Shown: positions 1 to 11,475, counted from the stretch's first letter. The stretch is DNA of 64,000 bases from Symbiodinium sp. CCMP2592 (GCA_905221615.1 CAJNDT010000324.1:310001-374000), one strand, 5' to 3'. Notes: generated from the sequence alone by a model not told the origin. A program made the numbers and translations.

Positions 1-49
1 GCCTGAGCTCACACTCAACGACCTGCCCCCAACTCTTGCTAGAGTACCC

Positions 50-149
50 TGTGATATAGGGGCCTTAATAACTAGAATGGGTTCTTTTAAAGGGTTCTTC
101 GAAGGAGTCTATAAGGGATAGATAGTAGGGTTCGATGATATATAGTATA
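50..149. repeat. family G left-arm copy plus AAGGG-type microrepeats
   Basis: Contains GGGGCCTTAATAACTAGAAT, the left arm of family G, followed by short words such as TTTTAAAGGGTTC and CTATAAGGG that recur across the window. There is no matching right arm, so it is a solo arm next to the complete copy that follows. Confidence 0.45.
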
Positions 150-243
150 GGGGCCTTAATAGTTAGAACAGGGTATTGGGGCACATTGTACGATAATTAG
201 AATAAGGAACCCTAGTGTAGTATAGGAAATTATTTAGGCTTCT
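150..243. mobile_element. MITE-like palindrome, family G copy 1
   Basis: The left arm GGGGCCTTAATAGTTAGAA is answered by a degenerate right arm (GGAAATTATTTAGGCTTCTA). Family G shares the core 'AATTAGAATAGGG...ATAAGGAACCC...GTAATTATT' with later copies. The right end has drifted and no target duplication is visible. Confidence 0.6.
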
Positions 244-244
244 A

Positions 245-888
245 TAGTAGCCCCTAACAGCAAGTGTAGCCCTGCTCGTCTTGTTCAGTCTTAACGAGGA
301 AACCCCCATAACGAATGGAGAGACAGGATACTGCATGATACTATTGGGGCCTAGTCGCTGTGAAGCCTTATACAACCCCGGGGAAACCCCTATAGACGCC
401 GGTAAAGAATCCGTACAGAGCACCGCAAAAACTATCGAATGCCTTTCTGAAACCTTGCAGGAACCTGTAAAGGAAACCTTAAGGGAGCATCCAGGAGTCT
501 TCGGAAGACGCATGTGCACACATAGCATGTCACACGCCATCTGACGCAAGGGCACACCTGGGCTCAGGCTTTGCCTTTAGGGCGTTGGGTTGAAAGTTCA
601 GGGTTTTGGGTGGGGTTTCAGGGTTTTGGGTTTTGCAACAAAGTAAAACGCATACCGAAGCTTGACCAAGACACGGCACAGGGTCTTGACCTGTGCGGGG
701 CGACAGGAAAAATGGCCCTGTTTGGCCAGAATTCGTGCTTGCAGTCCTCTCAAATCTTGAGCCACAAGCCGAAAGGCTGAAAAGTTCAATCAGCTTGAAG
801 ATCAGCGTTCGGGTTTTGGTTTCATCAGGTATAGTATCCCCTCAGAGTCCCAGTGGAGCTGAACCTGCAATCCGATTCTGCTAGCTCC
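245..888. other. unique sequence, no supported gene
   Basis: Mostly non-repetitive. An 87-codon plus-strand open frame (281-544) is the longest, with no recognisable domain and an equally long antisense frame, so it is not called. A short telomere-like patch (GGTTTTGGG words) lies near 585-635. Confidence 0.5.
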
Positions 889-892
889 AAAT

Positions 893-994
893 GGGAGTTT
901 CCGAAAATTCGGGGTACCTTATTTTGGGGTCCCTAGAATAAGGATCCTACTATTTAGGGTACTATGTTAGGGTCCCCTATTTTCGGAAACTCCC
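893..994. mobile_element. MITE-like palindrome, family D copy 1
   Basis: A 102-bp element with TIR GGGAGTTTCCGAAAAT and its complement ATTTTCGGAAACTCCC. It is flanked on both sides by AAAT (889-892 and 995-998), a 4-bp target-site duplication. The interior carries GGTACC, GGATCC and TAGGGTACTA words shared with the other D copies. It has no coding capacity. Confidence 0.88.
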
Positions 995-2128
995 AAATAG
1001 TAAAGCTTTGGGAGTAGATGACTCTGAAGGGTTTTCGGGCACCCGCACCTGGGACCCATCGGGTCTCATATCTCACTGTATTCCTGTACTATAAACCATA
1101 TAGGCCCTGTATATTGCTTGGCGTTGATTAGTGGCGACCTTCCCTAAACTTTATCTTAAGGGCATGCGGGTAATTTGATTTCTAGCTTTCTGGCTTCTAC
1201 ATTAACCTACCAGGCCCGACCTTACTGTAGAGTCTCTAGAAACTCCATGTTCGGGTTCATAATAAGAATCTGCAAAAAGTAGGGTTTGGCAGGTTCTATA
1301 CTGAGCTTAGAACCCTAGCAAAAATTATGATGTTAGCTGTTTCTTAGGGCTTCTAATAACCAAAAATTAAAAACTATTTCTAAGTACCCCTAACGGTTAA
1401 GGTACTTTAGACCCTACACTATCTCGATTCCACGAAGATCCGGGTCTTCAGGAAAAACAAGCCTTGTATCTTTCAAGAGCTGTGCACAGCAATGAGTGCG
1501 ATGGATTTAGGGTTTAGGGTTCAGGGTTTAGAGTTTAGAGTTCAGGATTTAGGGTTTGGGGGGGTCCAGTACCCCCCAAAACGATGTTGCTTTGGGGGAG
1601 TGTATAGGCCAGCTTACTAGACAACTTGCTTCCCGGCGAGGTACATCAGAAATTAATTACACTAACCCGCTAAACCCGGCACCCTCTCACCCTGGCTTGA
1701 GTTTCGGCTTGATGATGCTTAAACTATGGGGTCCTACAAGTGTTTCCTGGGGTTGCTTAAGTTTGCTTAAAGCCAAGGAGATGTCACCAAAGGGCGTTCG
1801 GGTGATGATTCTGGGCTCATCGGGTTCGCGGCTGTTCCTATTCCAATTCGAGCCTTTGGAATTTAGGGCAGGGTTTTGGGTTTGGGGGTTTACGGTTGAC
1901 ATGGGTTCTGAGTTGCTCAGTTCATAAGCCCCCCAAAGTGTACACATTTAGTTTTATAGTGGGTATCATTATCCCAATAAGTGTAAAGTGTATCCACTCA
2001 GCCACTCAAGGGTTTAAGGTGTTTAGAGTTTAGGGCAGAGGTGTATGGGCCTACGGTGATGAAACTTCTAGGCAAAGGTCTTGAAGCTTCAGGCCACGGC
2101 TCCCCAACCCCGAAACCCTAAGACCTTA
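995..2128. other. intergenic, one dispersed repeat and a telomere-like patch
   Basis: No convincing gene. Holds repeat W copy 1 (1320-1392) and a degenerate TTTAGGG patch at about 1503-1562. The 123-codon plus frame at 1556-1927 begins in that patch and has low-complexity composition, so it is not called. Confidence 0.5.
1320..1392. repeat. dispersed repeat W copy 1
   Basis: Shares about 73 bp with 6540-6612, including TTAGCTGTTTCTTAGGG, AATAACCAAAAATTAA and TATTTCTAAGTACCCCTAA. No terminal inversion is evident, so the element type is unknown. Confidence 0.65.
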
Positions 2129-2260
2129 TTAGAAGCCCCTTACAGGTGGGTAGTTCTTCTTCCATAGTACTCCCATAAGACCCCCTTTACCTTATAGGAG
2201 TGGTATGGGAGGCTTATGGGAAACTACCCACCTAATAACTACCCACCTGTAAATGGCTTA
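2129..2260. mobile_element. MITE-like element, family P copy 1
   Basis: A 132-bp element, TTAGAAGCCCCTTACAGGTG ... CACCTGTAAATGGCTTA, with a long imperfect foldback. The same 132 bp recurs at 62920-63051 with only a handful of differences. The flanks GACCTTAT and GACTTAT may be a degraded target duplication. Confidence 0.8.
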
Positions 2261-2272
2261 GACTTATTGTAA

Positions 2273-2364
2273 GGGCCTCAATAATTAGAATAGGGTTCAG
2301 GGGCCCATTCTACTATGGTTATGATAAGAAACCCGCAAAATAGTATAGGTAATTATTAAGGCCC
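2273..2364. mobile_element. MITE-like palindrome, family G copy 2
   Basis: Left arm GGGCCTCAATAATTAGAATA, right arm TATAGGTAATTATTAAGGCCC. It lies 12 bp from the family P element, an example of the clustering seen throughout. Confidence 0.75.
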
Positions 2365-2573
2365 ATATATTAAACCTTAGACTCTAAATCCCCCAAACCC
2401 TAAATCCCAAAACCCTACGACCACGGCCCTACACCCCTACACCCCTAAGCCTAAGCCCGAGTGCCTAAGCCTTGCGAAATGAGGATCCGTCTTTGGGTTT
2501 AGGGTTTACGGCTTTTTCGGGTTGCAAAGCCACGGTTTAGGGTTTACGGTTCAGCTGCTGGCAGCGAGGGCTA

Positions 2574-2763
2574 CTTGGAGGTTCATGGGTAGTTATAAGT
2601 GGGGCTATAAGTACCCCAATATGCACTATAAGTATAGTTACCCTACTTACTACCCTATTCATAACTACCCTAAACAGCAATCCCTAAACCCTAAACCCTA
2701 TAGAGCCCTTTAAAGGAACAAACCCCTTATAACCCCGCTTTTTTTCCACCCATGAACCTCCAA
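2574..2763. mobile_element. MITE-like palindrome, family B copy 1, carrying a telomere-like insertion
   Basis: Outer arms are CTTGGAGGTTCATGGGTAGT and CCCATGAACCTCCAAG, preceded by TA. At 190 bp it is longer than other B copies (108-118 bp). The excess is a segment at about 2671-2747 with CCCTAAACCC words and a T-run, bounded by ACCC on both sides. The simplest reading is a later insertion of telomere-like sequence. Confidence 0.75.
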
Positions 2764-3057
2764 GTCGGGCTTCCCTGAACCCTTAAGAAAACTACAGTTT
2801 CCGGTGGTTTCCTTTAAGGGTTCTATAAGTTCTGTTCGGGTTTTGGGCTTTCCTGAAATCTAAGAAACCTACAGTTTTTTTGGGGGGGGCTCCTCACTAT
2901 CATTTCCTTCCCTAGTTCCTTAAAGCGGCAGGTTTATTTATCTGAGGTCACCTAAGGTTCAAGGATTATTCCTTCCTCGAGAGAAGCTCTCGAAGGGAGC
3001 TCAGTCGAACAGCTCGTAGTGGGGATCGTCGCAACTGGCATCAGAATCCCAAATATG

Positions 3058-3085
3058 ACCCTAAACCCTAAACCCTAAACCCTAG
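3058..3085 (-). repeat. short CCCTAAA telomere-type array
   Basis: Almost four perfect heptamers in C-rich orientation, followed by a degenerate inverted TTTAGGG stretch to about 3125. Confidence 0.85.
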
Positions 3086-3387
3086 GGCCAGGGCTTTAGG
3101 GCCTTTGGGGTAGGGGGTTTAGGGCCGACAGGAAGCGCCTTGAAAGGGGTCTGCATGTAGGGGCCTCAATGATTAGAGTAGAGTTTCTTTAAGGGGTTCC
3201 TCTAAACCCCAAACCGTTAAAGGAGAAGGCACCGGAAATCCTGGATGTGCAGTGCTCTGCAACCAGCAACGCAACGAAGCAGCCTGAAAGCCTCCGCTCA
3301 TGGGTCCCTTTGATGCTTTGAGCCTGCTTAACACCACCACCAACGACGAGCACTACTAATCAGAATATTAAGCATACCAAAAAACAC

Positions 3388-3392
3388 TAGTA

Positions 3393-3426
<34 letters not shown>

Positions 3427-3689
3427 CAGCAGCAGCAGTAGCAGTAGCAGTAGCAGTAGCAGTAGCAGTAGCAGCAGCAGGAGCAGTAGCAGTAGCAGTA
3501 GCAGTAGCAGCAGCAGCAGCAGGAGCAGTAGCAGTAGCAGTAGCAGTAGCAGTAGCAGTAGCAATCGTCGTCGTCGTCGTAGTAGTCGTAGTTGTCGCAG
3601 TAGTAGTAGTAGCAGTAGTAGTAGCATTAGTAGCAGTAGCAGTGGCAGTAGCAGTATCAGTCGCAGTAGCAGTAGTAGTGGGAGGAGGA
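3388..3689. repeat. AGT/AGC trinucleotide microsatellite
   Basis: About 300 bp of interspersed AGT and AGC triplets. Translating it gives homopolymers (Leu, Thr/Ala) in several frames, so the open frames here are artefacts. Confidence 0.95.
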
Positions 3690-4239
3690 GGATAGTTGTA
3701 GTGGTGGCATGGGTACGAGGGGATTTGGAGAGGTGACAGTAGAAGCAAGTCTAAGGTTTAGTTTAGCCTTAAGGAGCATTTTTTCTGTCGGGGTTCGTAG
3801 TGTCGGGGTTCGTAGATGGAAGATTACAAGGGCCTTGAAAGCAATACTCACGAGTACCGTACGGCGAACAACAATTGCTGTCATGATCGTTGCCAGGTGC
3901 GCTTGACCCAACCATCAGACTGGGAAAAGGGACAGAAGTGCCAAGGTCACTCTGGTGTAGACTCTCTACCACCCCTGCAGTCGGAGCTTGTCCGTTGTTC
4001 TTCCTCTCTTTCTCGGAGGGCCGCGCTAACACAGGATTCCGGTAGCCCTCAGCTGAGGCAGTGCGCCACCAATCCGTCAACGGCTTCCCAATACCTGAGC
4101 AAGAGTGCACTCGCAGGGATCAGGGGTTTAGGGCTCCCCTTGAAACTTGTACGTCTACCCTAAACCCCACACAGGCCTAAATCCCTAAGCCCTCAATCCC
4201 TATGTCCCAAACCCTACATCCCAAACCCTACCCTAAAGA

Positions 4240-4330
4240 TCCATGTACCCAAATAGTATATACTTTGGGCCCAACGTCCCGTTTTGGGGAGTACTGTAAG
4301 GCCAAAGTTTATACTATTTGGGTACATGGA
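4240..4330. mobile_element. MITE-like palindrome, family U (single copy)
   Basis: Near-perfect terminal inversion: CCATGTACCCAAATAGTATA at the left and TATACTATTTGGGTACATGG at the right, with CTTTGG/CCAAAG continuing inward. No second copy was seen in the window. Confidence 0.75.
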
Positions 4331-4345
4331 CCCTTATACCCTAAA

Positions 4346-4473
4346 CCCTTAAAGGAACCCTTAAAGGACCCCTTACAGGTACCCTTAACGGACCCCTTAA
4401 AGGAACCCTTAAAAGACCCCTTACAGGTACCCTGAAAGGACCCCTTAAAGGATTCCTTAAAGGACACCTTAGG
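4346..4473. repeat. 12-bp tandem repeat with a 48-bp higher-order period
   Basis: About ten copies of CCCTTAAAGGAM. The variant CCCTTACAGGTA recurs every fourth unit (about 4370 and 4418), giving a 48-bp higher-order repeat. Twelve is a multiple of three, so reading it gives a spurious Pro-Leu-Lys-Glu/Asp repeat protein in two frames. Confidence 0.85.
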
Positions 4474-4565
4474 GCTCCCCACCAAGGCATCATTCAAGCG
4501 TAGCGTCTCCTTGGTGTGGCTGACCATTCCTCTGCAGTGCAGCGCCTTCTCGAGGGTCCTTGCAT

Positions 4566-4770
4566 TGGGAGGGTTTAGGGGGGACTTGGGGTTTATAGGG
4601 TTTAGGGATTGGGCTTTGGGGTTTAAGGATTAGGCTTTGGGGTTTAAGGATTAGGCTTTGGGGTTTAGGGTTTAGGCTTTGGGGTGTAGGGTTTAGGCTT
4701 TGGGCTTTAGGGTTTAGGCTTTGGGATTTATGTAGGGTTTAAGAACTGGGGTTTTGGGTTTAGGATTTAG
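4566..4770 (+). repeat. degenerate TTTAGGG-like array
   Basis: Alternating GGGTTTAGG and GGCTTTGGGGTTTA words give a roughly 21-bp super-period. Telomere-like in G-rich orientation but never perfect. Confidence 0.8.
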
Positions 4771-5221
4771 GCTTGATATTGGTGACCGTACTTCTGTGTG
4801 ATACGGCATCTCTTTTGAGGAGCCATGTGTGCACGACGGCCCTGGTGTCATAATTGGAGGGGCCTTATGGTACGAGTTAGAATAATCAAGGCCTTGGTGG
4901 AATGTTATGTAGACGAGCTATTGTACTACGTAGGCAACCCACAGGACTGGTAAAGGAAGTATTTAACAACATCTAATAATCGTAATTAGTCAGCCCGCTC
5001 TATTGCTACGATGCCCAGTAACCAAGGAATAAAAAGGTTTTTGGCATTGGGTAACTTTATAAGGGACCCAGGACTACAAAAGGGGAATGAGGGCACTACT
5101 GCGCGTCCTAGATTGCCTCACTGAAGTTAATTGGCTTTCCGGGTATCGGCATGCAGTCGTTCGGAGTGTCCGGGGCGGGGATACCGGCTCGTGCCAAATA
5201 CATGCAGCTGTTTCATGTTCG

Positions 5222-5385
5222 ACCCACAATGATGAAGATGAAGATGATGCTGCTGATGAAGACGAAGATGAAGATTGAGACGCAGATAGAGATGGAGATG
5301 AATATAAAGAATGTACTGGAGATGGTGATCATGACGGTAGTGATGATGACGATGATCTCGATGATTGCTGCACAGTGGTGATGAT
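5222..5385. repeat. GAT/GAA-rich imprecise trinucleotide repeat
   Basis: Runs of GATGAAGATG and GATGATGAC. One frame reads as an Asp/Glu-rich peptide, but it is short and repeat-driven. A coding tail cannot be excluded. Confidence 0.7.
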
Positions 5386-5965
5386 GTTCCTGCTCCTTGC
5401 GATGATGGTGTCGGTGTCTCTGGCGATCGTGGCTATGCTGGTGACGACGATTATAACTCGCATGTACTACTGCTGGTTATGGATTTCTGCATTATTCTGT
5501 TGATCATGTACTCGTTTCGCTCCGGTAAGTTGGTCAGTGTCATACAGCTTCGCGCTGTTGCGGAACTTGATTTTACTTTTTCTGAAACTACCTGTTTTAC
5601 TTCGTGTGGAAAGCTCGCCTGCGCTAGACTTGTAATGTTGCACAGTTGATGCCTTGGTCTTTGCTATCTCTGTTGAATTTAAACTGTAAACGAGATAGCA
5701 AAGACTAATCTTAAAGTGACGACAGTAACGGTCACTCAAAACATGTTGCCAGCATGACCAGTTTCTGATTACGGATATCTTATTGCTGCCAGCGGAATGT
5801 TCATCTGGTCGTCAACCTTGTTACAGTTGGTGTTTCCTGACTACTCAAATGATCGAATGATTAGCATTGGTACTACTATCCTTCTGAAGCGCCTGCTATA
5901 GCTGCTCATCACTACGAGGCGCAAGTTGGAAGTAGAGTGTCACTGCCCGCGAGGGTGTCTTCTAA

Positions 5966-5966
5966 C

Positions 5967-6007
<41 letters not shown>

Positions 6008-6010
6008 CAT
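5966..6010. repeat. TA dinucleotide microsatellite
   Basis: About 45 bp of alternating TA with two interruptions. Confidence 0.9.
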
Positions 6011-6539
6011 ATATCTTCAGCAGTGTGCCAAGACCGAGTGTCAGCGTGCGCACGGCGGTGCCGTCTTGTCCCAGAATCTTCGCATCCTGCCAGCGCTGCG
6101 CTTGGCTCAGCACTCGGTTCGGAAGCTCGCGCAGCCACTTGGCCAAGAGCTCTGATCCTCAAGTCCAAGACTGTCTAGACTTGATTGGTTTAGGTTTACC
6201 TGGGGATCCAAAAACCTACTGTTTTAGGGGTTCAACCCTATGATTAAGGTGTCATAACCTGCTATCTTGTAGGGTTTGGAGTTACAGGTAGAGGCTACAG
6301 GTTTGGGATTTAGGTCTAAGACTCGGGATCAGTTTTCACTGTAGGTGTAGAGTCTTCGGGTTTTGGGATTTAAAAGGTTTTGGCACAAACCGTCACAGCC
6401 GGGCATCTTTCGATTGGAACGATCTTGTCACCTCGCGAAGCCACAATCCTGATCTGATCTTGGGCAGACAGCGAGGGTTTAGGGTTTAGGGTTTTGGTTT
6501 TTGGGTTTAGGTTTTGGGGAGACAGCGTATCTATACTGA

Positions 6540-6612
6540 AAAAAATGTAATTTTAGCTGTTTCTTAGGGATTATAATAACCAAAAATTAAGAATTATTTC
6601 TAAGTACCCCTA
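6540..6612. repeat. dispersed repeat W copy 2
   Basis: Same orientation and extent as copy 1. The differences are point changes (for example GGGCTTCTA against GGGATTATA). Confidence 0.65.
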
Positions 6613-6618
6613 AGGTAT

Positions 6619-7005
6619 GTGTCAGCTGGCCAAAGACTCAACCCAGAAACAGAAACCGTTAAACCCTGTAACCGGAGCTCGGGTGCAGGGTTTCGGGCAC
6701 AAGCGATTGCATTTAAGGATGTACGAGGTCATGATGACAGCAGGACGGCATGGGTCTCCTACGGCCCCATGCCGAATTTTCAACTCTGGCCCCGAACACT
6801 AAAACCTTTCTATTCTATACACCCGAAGAAACCCTTTGAAGAGCTTCCTAGAGCCGCGGAGGACGCTGTGAAATCCCCTAAACCCTGTATACCCCAAGCC
6901 CTAAAGTCCTATGACCTTGTAGATGCCAAGTGTCAAGGCAGGAATCTCACGGAGAAGACGCCAGATGGCAAGAACCTGGGATCTGATCATAGAACCACGG
7001 TTTAA
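6619..7005 (+). CDS. hypothetical 128-codon open frame, doubtful
   Basis: Starts a few bases after repeat W and stops just before a TTTAGGG run. The residue mix is balanced (Lys, Glu, Asp and Arg spread throughout), unlike the repeat-derived frames nearby. No domain, signal or motif was recognised. Part of the C-terminal half (SPKPCIPQALKS) is written in CCCTAAA-like sequence. It may be an exon remnant or chance. Confidence 0.2.
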   Translation: MSAGQRLNPETETVKPCNRSSGAGFRAQAIAFKDVRGHDDSRTAWVSYGPMPNFQLWPRTLKPFYSIHPKKPFEELPRAAEDAVKSPKPCIPQALKSYDLVDAKCQGRNLTEKTPDGKNLGSDHRTTV

Positions 7006-7677
7006 GGGTTTAGGGTTTAGGGTTTGTGGGGTTTAGAGTATAGCGTTGGGGAAAAGCTCAATATCTACGACTTACCTTTATCATGGAAACGGAATTTGAA
7101 CTCGTGTTCATTAATGCTATTTAAAGTTCTTACACATAACCAGCAGAAACATGCATGAATTCATTTTTACATGATATATCCATGCGTATATATATGTATA
7201 GTACTATACATGACTCAAAACCCCAATCTAATCAACCCTCCCCAACACTGCTTCAAAACTTGCTTTGTAATATCAAAGCGAACTCTACTAACAAGTCATA
7301 AGTCCATCATAAATCAAGAAACACTCCCGGGTGAACTGCATGAGAAACTAAAAAATGTCCAAAGGAGAACCCTCTATAACAGGACCCGAAGAACGGGACC
7401 CCTGGGGGCGCTGGCAAGCTCCCCTCCCAGCTTGCGGCTGTTCGCCGTTGCGATCCTCGGCTGGTCTTTGCTGATTAGGTTTAGGGTTTAGGGCTTTGGG
7501 TCTTGGTCTTAGGGTTTGGGGTTCTTTTTTTTTAAGGGTTTAGGGTTCAGGGCTTAGGGTCTTTGGGTTTAGGGTTTGGGGCTTAGGGTCTTAGGGCTTA
7601 GGGCTTAAGGTTATCCTCGGCTGCTCTTTGCTTTGCTCGGCTCTGGGGCCCAAAGACGACACTGCTTTAGGATTGAC
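7006..7677. other. intergenic with degenerate TTTAGGG patches
   Basis: Telomere-like words cluster at 7006-7040 and 7478-7615. Between them is AT-rich unique sequence with no supported gene. Confidence 0.55.
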
Positions 7678-7765
7678 CTTAAGCCGGAATAACCTACCTT
7701 TTTAAGGATTTATGTAAGGAAATCACAGTAAGGAACCCTAAAAAGGTAGGTTATTCCGGCTTAAG
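7678..7765. mobile_element. MITE-like palindrome, family I copy 1
   Basis: An 88-bp element. Arms CTTAAGCCGGAATAACCTAC and GTAGGTTATTCCGGCTTAAG are perfectly complementary over about 20 bp and continue as CTTTTT/AAAAAG. Confidence 0.85.
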
Positions 7766-7926
7766 GGAGGGTTTAGGGTTTCGGGCCTGGGGTCTAGGTT
7801 TCGGGTGTAGGGTTTAGGGTGTCAGCCTGGTGGGCTATTTTGAGCCTTAGGGTAGGGTTTGAGGCTTCATACCTGCGCACATGACATGATGATGACACTG
7901 AAGATGATGGTTTGAAATCAGTGCAA

Positions 7927-8230
<304 letters not shown>

Positions 8231-8280
8231 TGTAAAAATGAAGGTATACCCGTATGTATGCATATACACTCGACAAAGTT

Positions 8281-8302
8281 ATTGTGTGTGTGTGCGTGTG
8301 TG
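8281..8302. repeat. short GT microsatellite
   Basis: About eleven GT units with one interruption. Confidence 0.85.
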
Positions 8303-9354
8303 AGCATGCGGCTGTGCATAAACGCACACAGTCCGCGTGTATGAACACCATCACTGTCTCCAGTACGATACCGCGCTTGGTCTCTGTGTTCATGTTCGAT
8401 GCTGCATGCAACGATGACGATGGCTCTGCAAGATAGGTTTGGATTTCTACAGCAACAAAAAACTTTTTCTTTGATAAAGGACTGACTAAAGAATTTCTCC
8501 AAACGACTTCATGATGGAACAAACTCAACCTGACGGTCACTGCGATGATGCGAATGAGAAGATGGTGAGGAACACGAGGATGAGGATGACGATGATGAGT
8601 GATCGACCAGGGCATGGCAATCAACATATGCTGATAATAGATAGCGGAACTTGAAATTAACGCTCAATGCCACTGTTCAGCGTGGCAATCGAAAGTACGC
8701 ACTAGCGTGGCGCAATTCGCATTCTTGTTGGTGTTCTTTATCTCGCGATGCTGCGGGAGAGACTACTGCGATTCTTAATCCAGGTGCTGAACCCTGCACC
8801 CTGAAACCTAAACCACAATCGCAAGGGCATTATGCCTACACTTGTGATGCGACTCAGACTTCATATGTCTCAATCAGGCTTGGGGAAACGGGTTCCCCGC
8901 TTGGGGCCCCTACGGTGTACAGAGTTGAAGGATTATCACGACGGAAAGTCATTGGTTCCACATCATCCACTAAGAATCAAAGCACATTATTCCCTCATTA
9001 AACCCCATAGTTACACCCTAAACCCTAATTAAATGAAAAAGACTTCGAACTCTCCAGGCAAGAGTCAAGGTCTTTCCGAAGGAGTTCGCAGGCTCTTCGT
9101 GAAAGGCCTTGCAGGCAGGGGTCAGGGCTTCAGTGTTTAACGGTTTAGTCACATGTGTAATTTCGAGGGTTAAGGTGAAGGGAAGTAAAGCTAGGTGCAA
9201 AGGCACCGGAGGTCGTCTTGAAACCTAAGCTCCAATACACTGGTCCTTAAATCCGCTAACCCCTGCACTTTAAATCCTAAACCCTGAAAGCCCTCACCCC
9301 TAAACCCTAAACACCCTAAACCCAAACCCTAAACTGCCAAACTCTGAACTCTGA

Positions 9355-9452
9355 ACCCCAACTTCTTAATTGAGGAATATACCTTAGACCATAAAGGGTT
9401 TCGTACTATGACTTAGGCTATATTCCTCAAGGAAGGGGTATTGGGAACCCAG
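9355..9452. mobile_element. MITE-like palindrome, family F copy 1 (worn)
   Basis: Core CTTAATTGAGGAATATACCT ... CTATATTCCTCAAGGAAGGG matches family F (TTAATTAAGGAATATACCTT). The outer CCCAGAGAG ends are degraded. Confidence 0.6.
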
Positions 9453-9993
9453 AAACTAGGATGTAGGGTTTGCGGTTGAGAGTTTAATGTCTATAGAACA
9501 CCCGTAGAGGAACCCCTCAAACACGGCTTTAGGTCTTAGGGTTGAGAGTCTCCAGCTTAATGTTTAGAGAACATCCATAAAGGCACCCTTTGCATGTAGT
9601 CGGTGGCAAGGGGGAGGGGGGTAGAGTCCTCATAAGGCCTTCATAAGGGTCTCATGAGGCAACCTAGCCCCCTCCCCCCACTCCCCTACCTGAAGGCCTG
9701 GCAGGCACCGAAGGTCATCAGCATGTTCAAGCCACAGCCAGTGAAGAAGCCAAGGGCGTTGTCCTGGGCTAGGTTTCGGTAAAGGGTTTAGGTAAGCGAG
9801 CCCTTCAAACACAGTGATTTGTTGACCCGTCCAAAGAATGCACGAAACTCTTTTTGAGATCGAGATTTCAACAAAAACTCTGAGCAACCCGCCAAAGACC
9901 CCCAAACCCCAAACCCTTAACCGAAATCCTAATCCCACACCCCAGTCCCCTTGGCATGAACCCCCAACCCTAAGCCCAAACCCAAAACAACTA

Positions 9994-10094
9994 CTGCTGA
10001 TGATGAAAATCCTGCATTACCTTAATGAGCCTAGACCATGGGAAGTATGTTATAGTCCTTATTATGGGTAATGCAGGACTTATACCATCAACCG
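9994..10094 (+). mobile_element. MITE-like palindrome, family C copy 1
   Basis: A 101-bp element. Right end GGACTTATACCATCAACCG, left end CTGCTGATGATGAAAATCC, flanked by TA on both sides (9992-9993 and 10095-10096). The interior carries the family words TGCATTACCTTAA and TTATTATGGGTAATGCA. Confidence 0.85.
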
Positions 10095-11230
10095 TAGTCA
10101 AACCCTAAAGCCCAAACCCAAACCCTAAACCGCCGTAGTCTCAAGATCGGCGCCAGGTATCGGTGGTGCCTTTGTCGGCGTCCGCATCGGCTCGCGAGGG
10201 GCCCAGAGGATCTTCCGTGTCCGTGCTGTCCTCGTCGACGGCGATGACCTTCCAAAAGCGGCTTCAGGTTTTGCGGCGTAGGGTTCTAGGGTTCAGGGTT
10301 TCAGGGTCTAGGGTTGAGGGCTTCTAGGGTTTAGGGCTTCAGGGGTGTAGGGTTCAGGGCTTTAGGGTGTGAGGGTTTACGACTTCGCAGTTAGAGGGTT
10401 CTAGGGGGTTTAGGTCACGTGGTACAGGGTTTGGGGTTTAAAGATGACCCCCCTTGAAGAACAGCAAAAAGATGCGCTGGATTCCTCAATGAAACGGTAC
10501 AAAACAGCAATTTCATGACCAATTAAAAGAAAAGTCAAAAGGAGCCCTTAAAGGAACCCTTCAAGGAGCCCTTGACGGAATCACATGACTTCCGAAAGCC
10601 CGGGACCCTCGGACGCTAAATTCCAAAGCCAACGGCCCAAATAAACAAAACTTTAGGGTTTAGGGTTAAAGGTTTAATCATGGACTCTAAACTCAAAACC
10701 ACCACCCACGAAACATATCGTGCCCTAAATGCCTGCACGCAATAAAAAGTGCATCCTGAATGCCGAGGCGCCCTGTAAAGTACATCCTAATTCCACAACA
10801 TCCTTCAAAAGATCTTGGGTTTACGGCTTAGGGAGATGCCGGTATACCCTAGATCTATTACAAACACCCCTTCTCCCGGAAATCCTGAACCCTTAAACTC
10901 CTAAACTCGCAAACTCAAACAGCCAAACCCTCAACTCTAAACAAGCCTGAACAGTACATTGCATAAACCCTATAGAACCCTTTACAGAACCCCTGTAGGA
11001 AATCCTTCAAACAACCATTTACAGCTGACCTCATGCGGTTCTAGGCCCCAAACCCCAAAACCCCTAAACCCCCTGAACCCCTAAACCCCCAAACCCCAAA
11101 CCCTAAACCCGTAAACCCGACCTCATGCGGTAGGAAGCCAGCACCATCAGAGATCATGCACTTGATGGACTCCGCAGGCGACTGGCGAACTTCGCCTTTC
11201 CTGGCTTCAGGAGGTGGGGTCGAGGGTTCT
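10095..11230. other. intergenic, degenerate telomere-like DNA
   Basis: G-rich degenerate array at about 10267-10440 and C-rich CCCCTAAACCCC words at 11040-11120. The rest shows no domain-bearing frame. Confidence 0.5.
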
Positions 11231-11244
11231 TTCTTTTTGCTGTT

Positions 11245-11475
11245 TAAGGTTTAGGGTTTTAGGGCTGAGGTCTTTAGGGTTTGGGGTGTCGGGCTGAGGT
11301 GTTTAGGGCTTAGGGTTTTAGGGCTGAGACTTTTAGGGTTTAGGGTGTAGGGCTGAGGTTTTTTGGGTTCAGGGTTTTAGGGTTCAGGGTTTAAGTTGCA
11401 GGGTTTCGGGCCAAGTTTAGGGCTAAGGGTCTAGGTTCAGGGTTTCGGTTGCAGGGTTTGAGGTTTAGGGGGTAG
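11245..11475 (+). repeat. degenerate TTTAGGG array with GGGCTGAGG variant
   Basis: A recurring unit of about 28 bp, TTTAGGGTTTAGGG alternating with TAGGGCTGAGG. The variant recurs five times, so it spread by local duplication. Confidence 0.75.

Noticed and set aside
3328-3748. poly-Leu and Thr/Ala frames
   Set aside because: Produced by the AGT/AGC trinucleotide tract in several frames at once.
3816-4163. 115-codon plus frame with a 113-codon antisense partner
   Set aside because: Both strands are open over the same DNA and neither shows a motif, so no basis to choose or to call a gene.
4202-4527. Pro-Leu-Lys-Glu and Lys-Gly-Ser-Phe repeat proteins
   Set aside because: The 12-bp repeat length is a multiple of three, so both strands give periodic peptides. 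Neither frame has a non-repeat portion of note.
8651-9001. 116-codon plus frame
   Set aside because: Partly written in CCCTAAA-like words (TLKPKPQ), with no domain or homologous copy.
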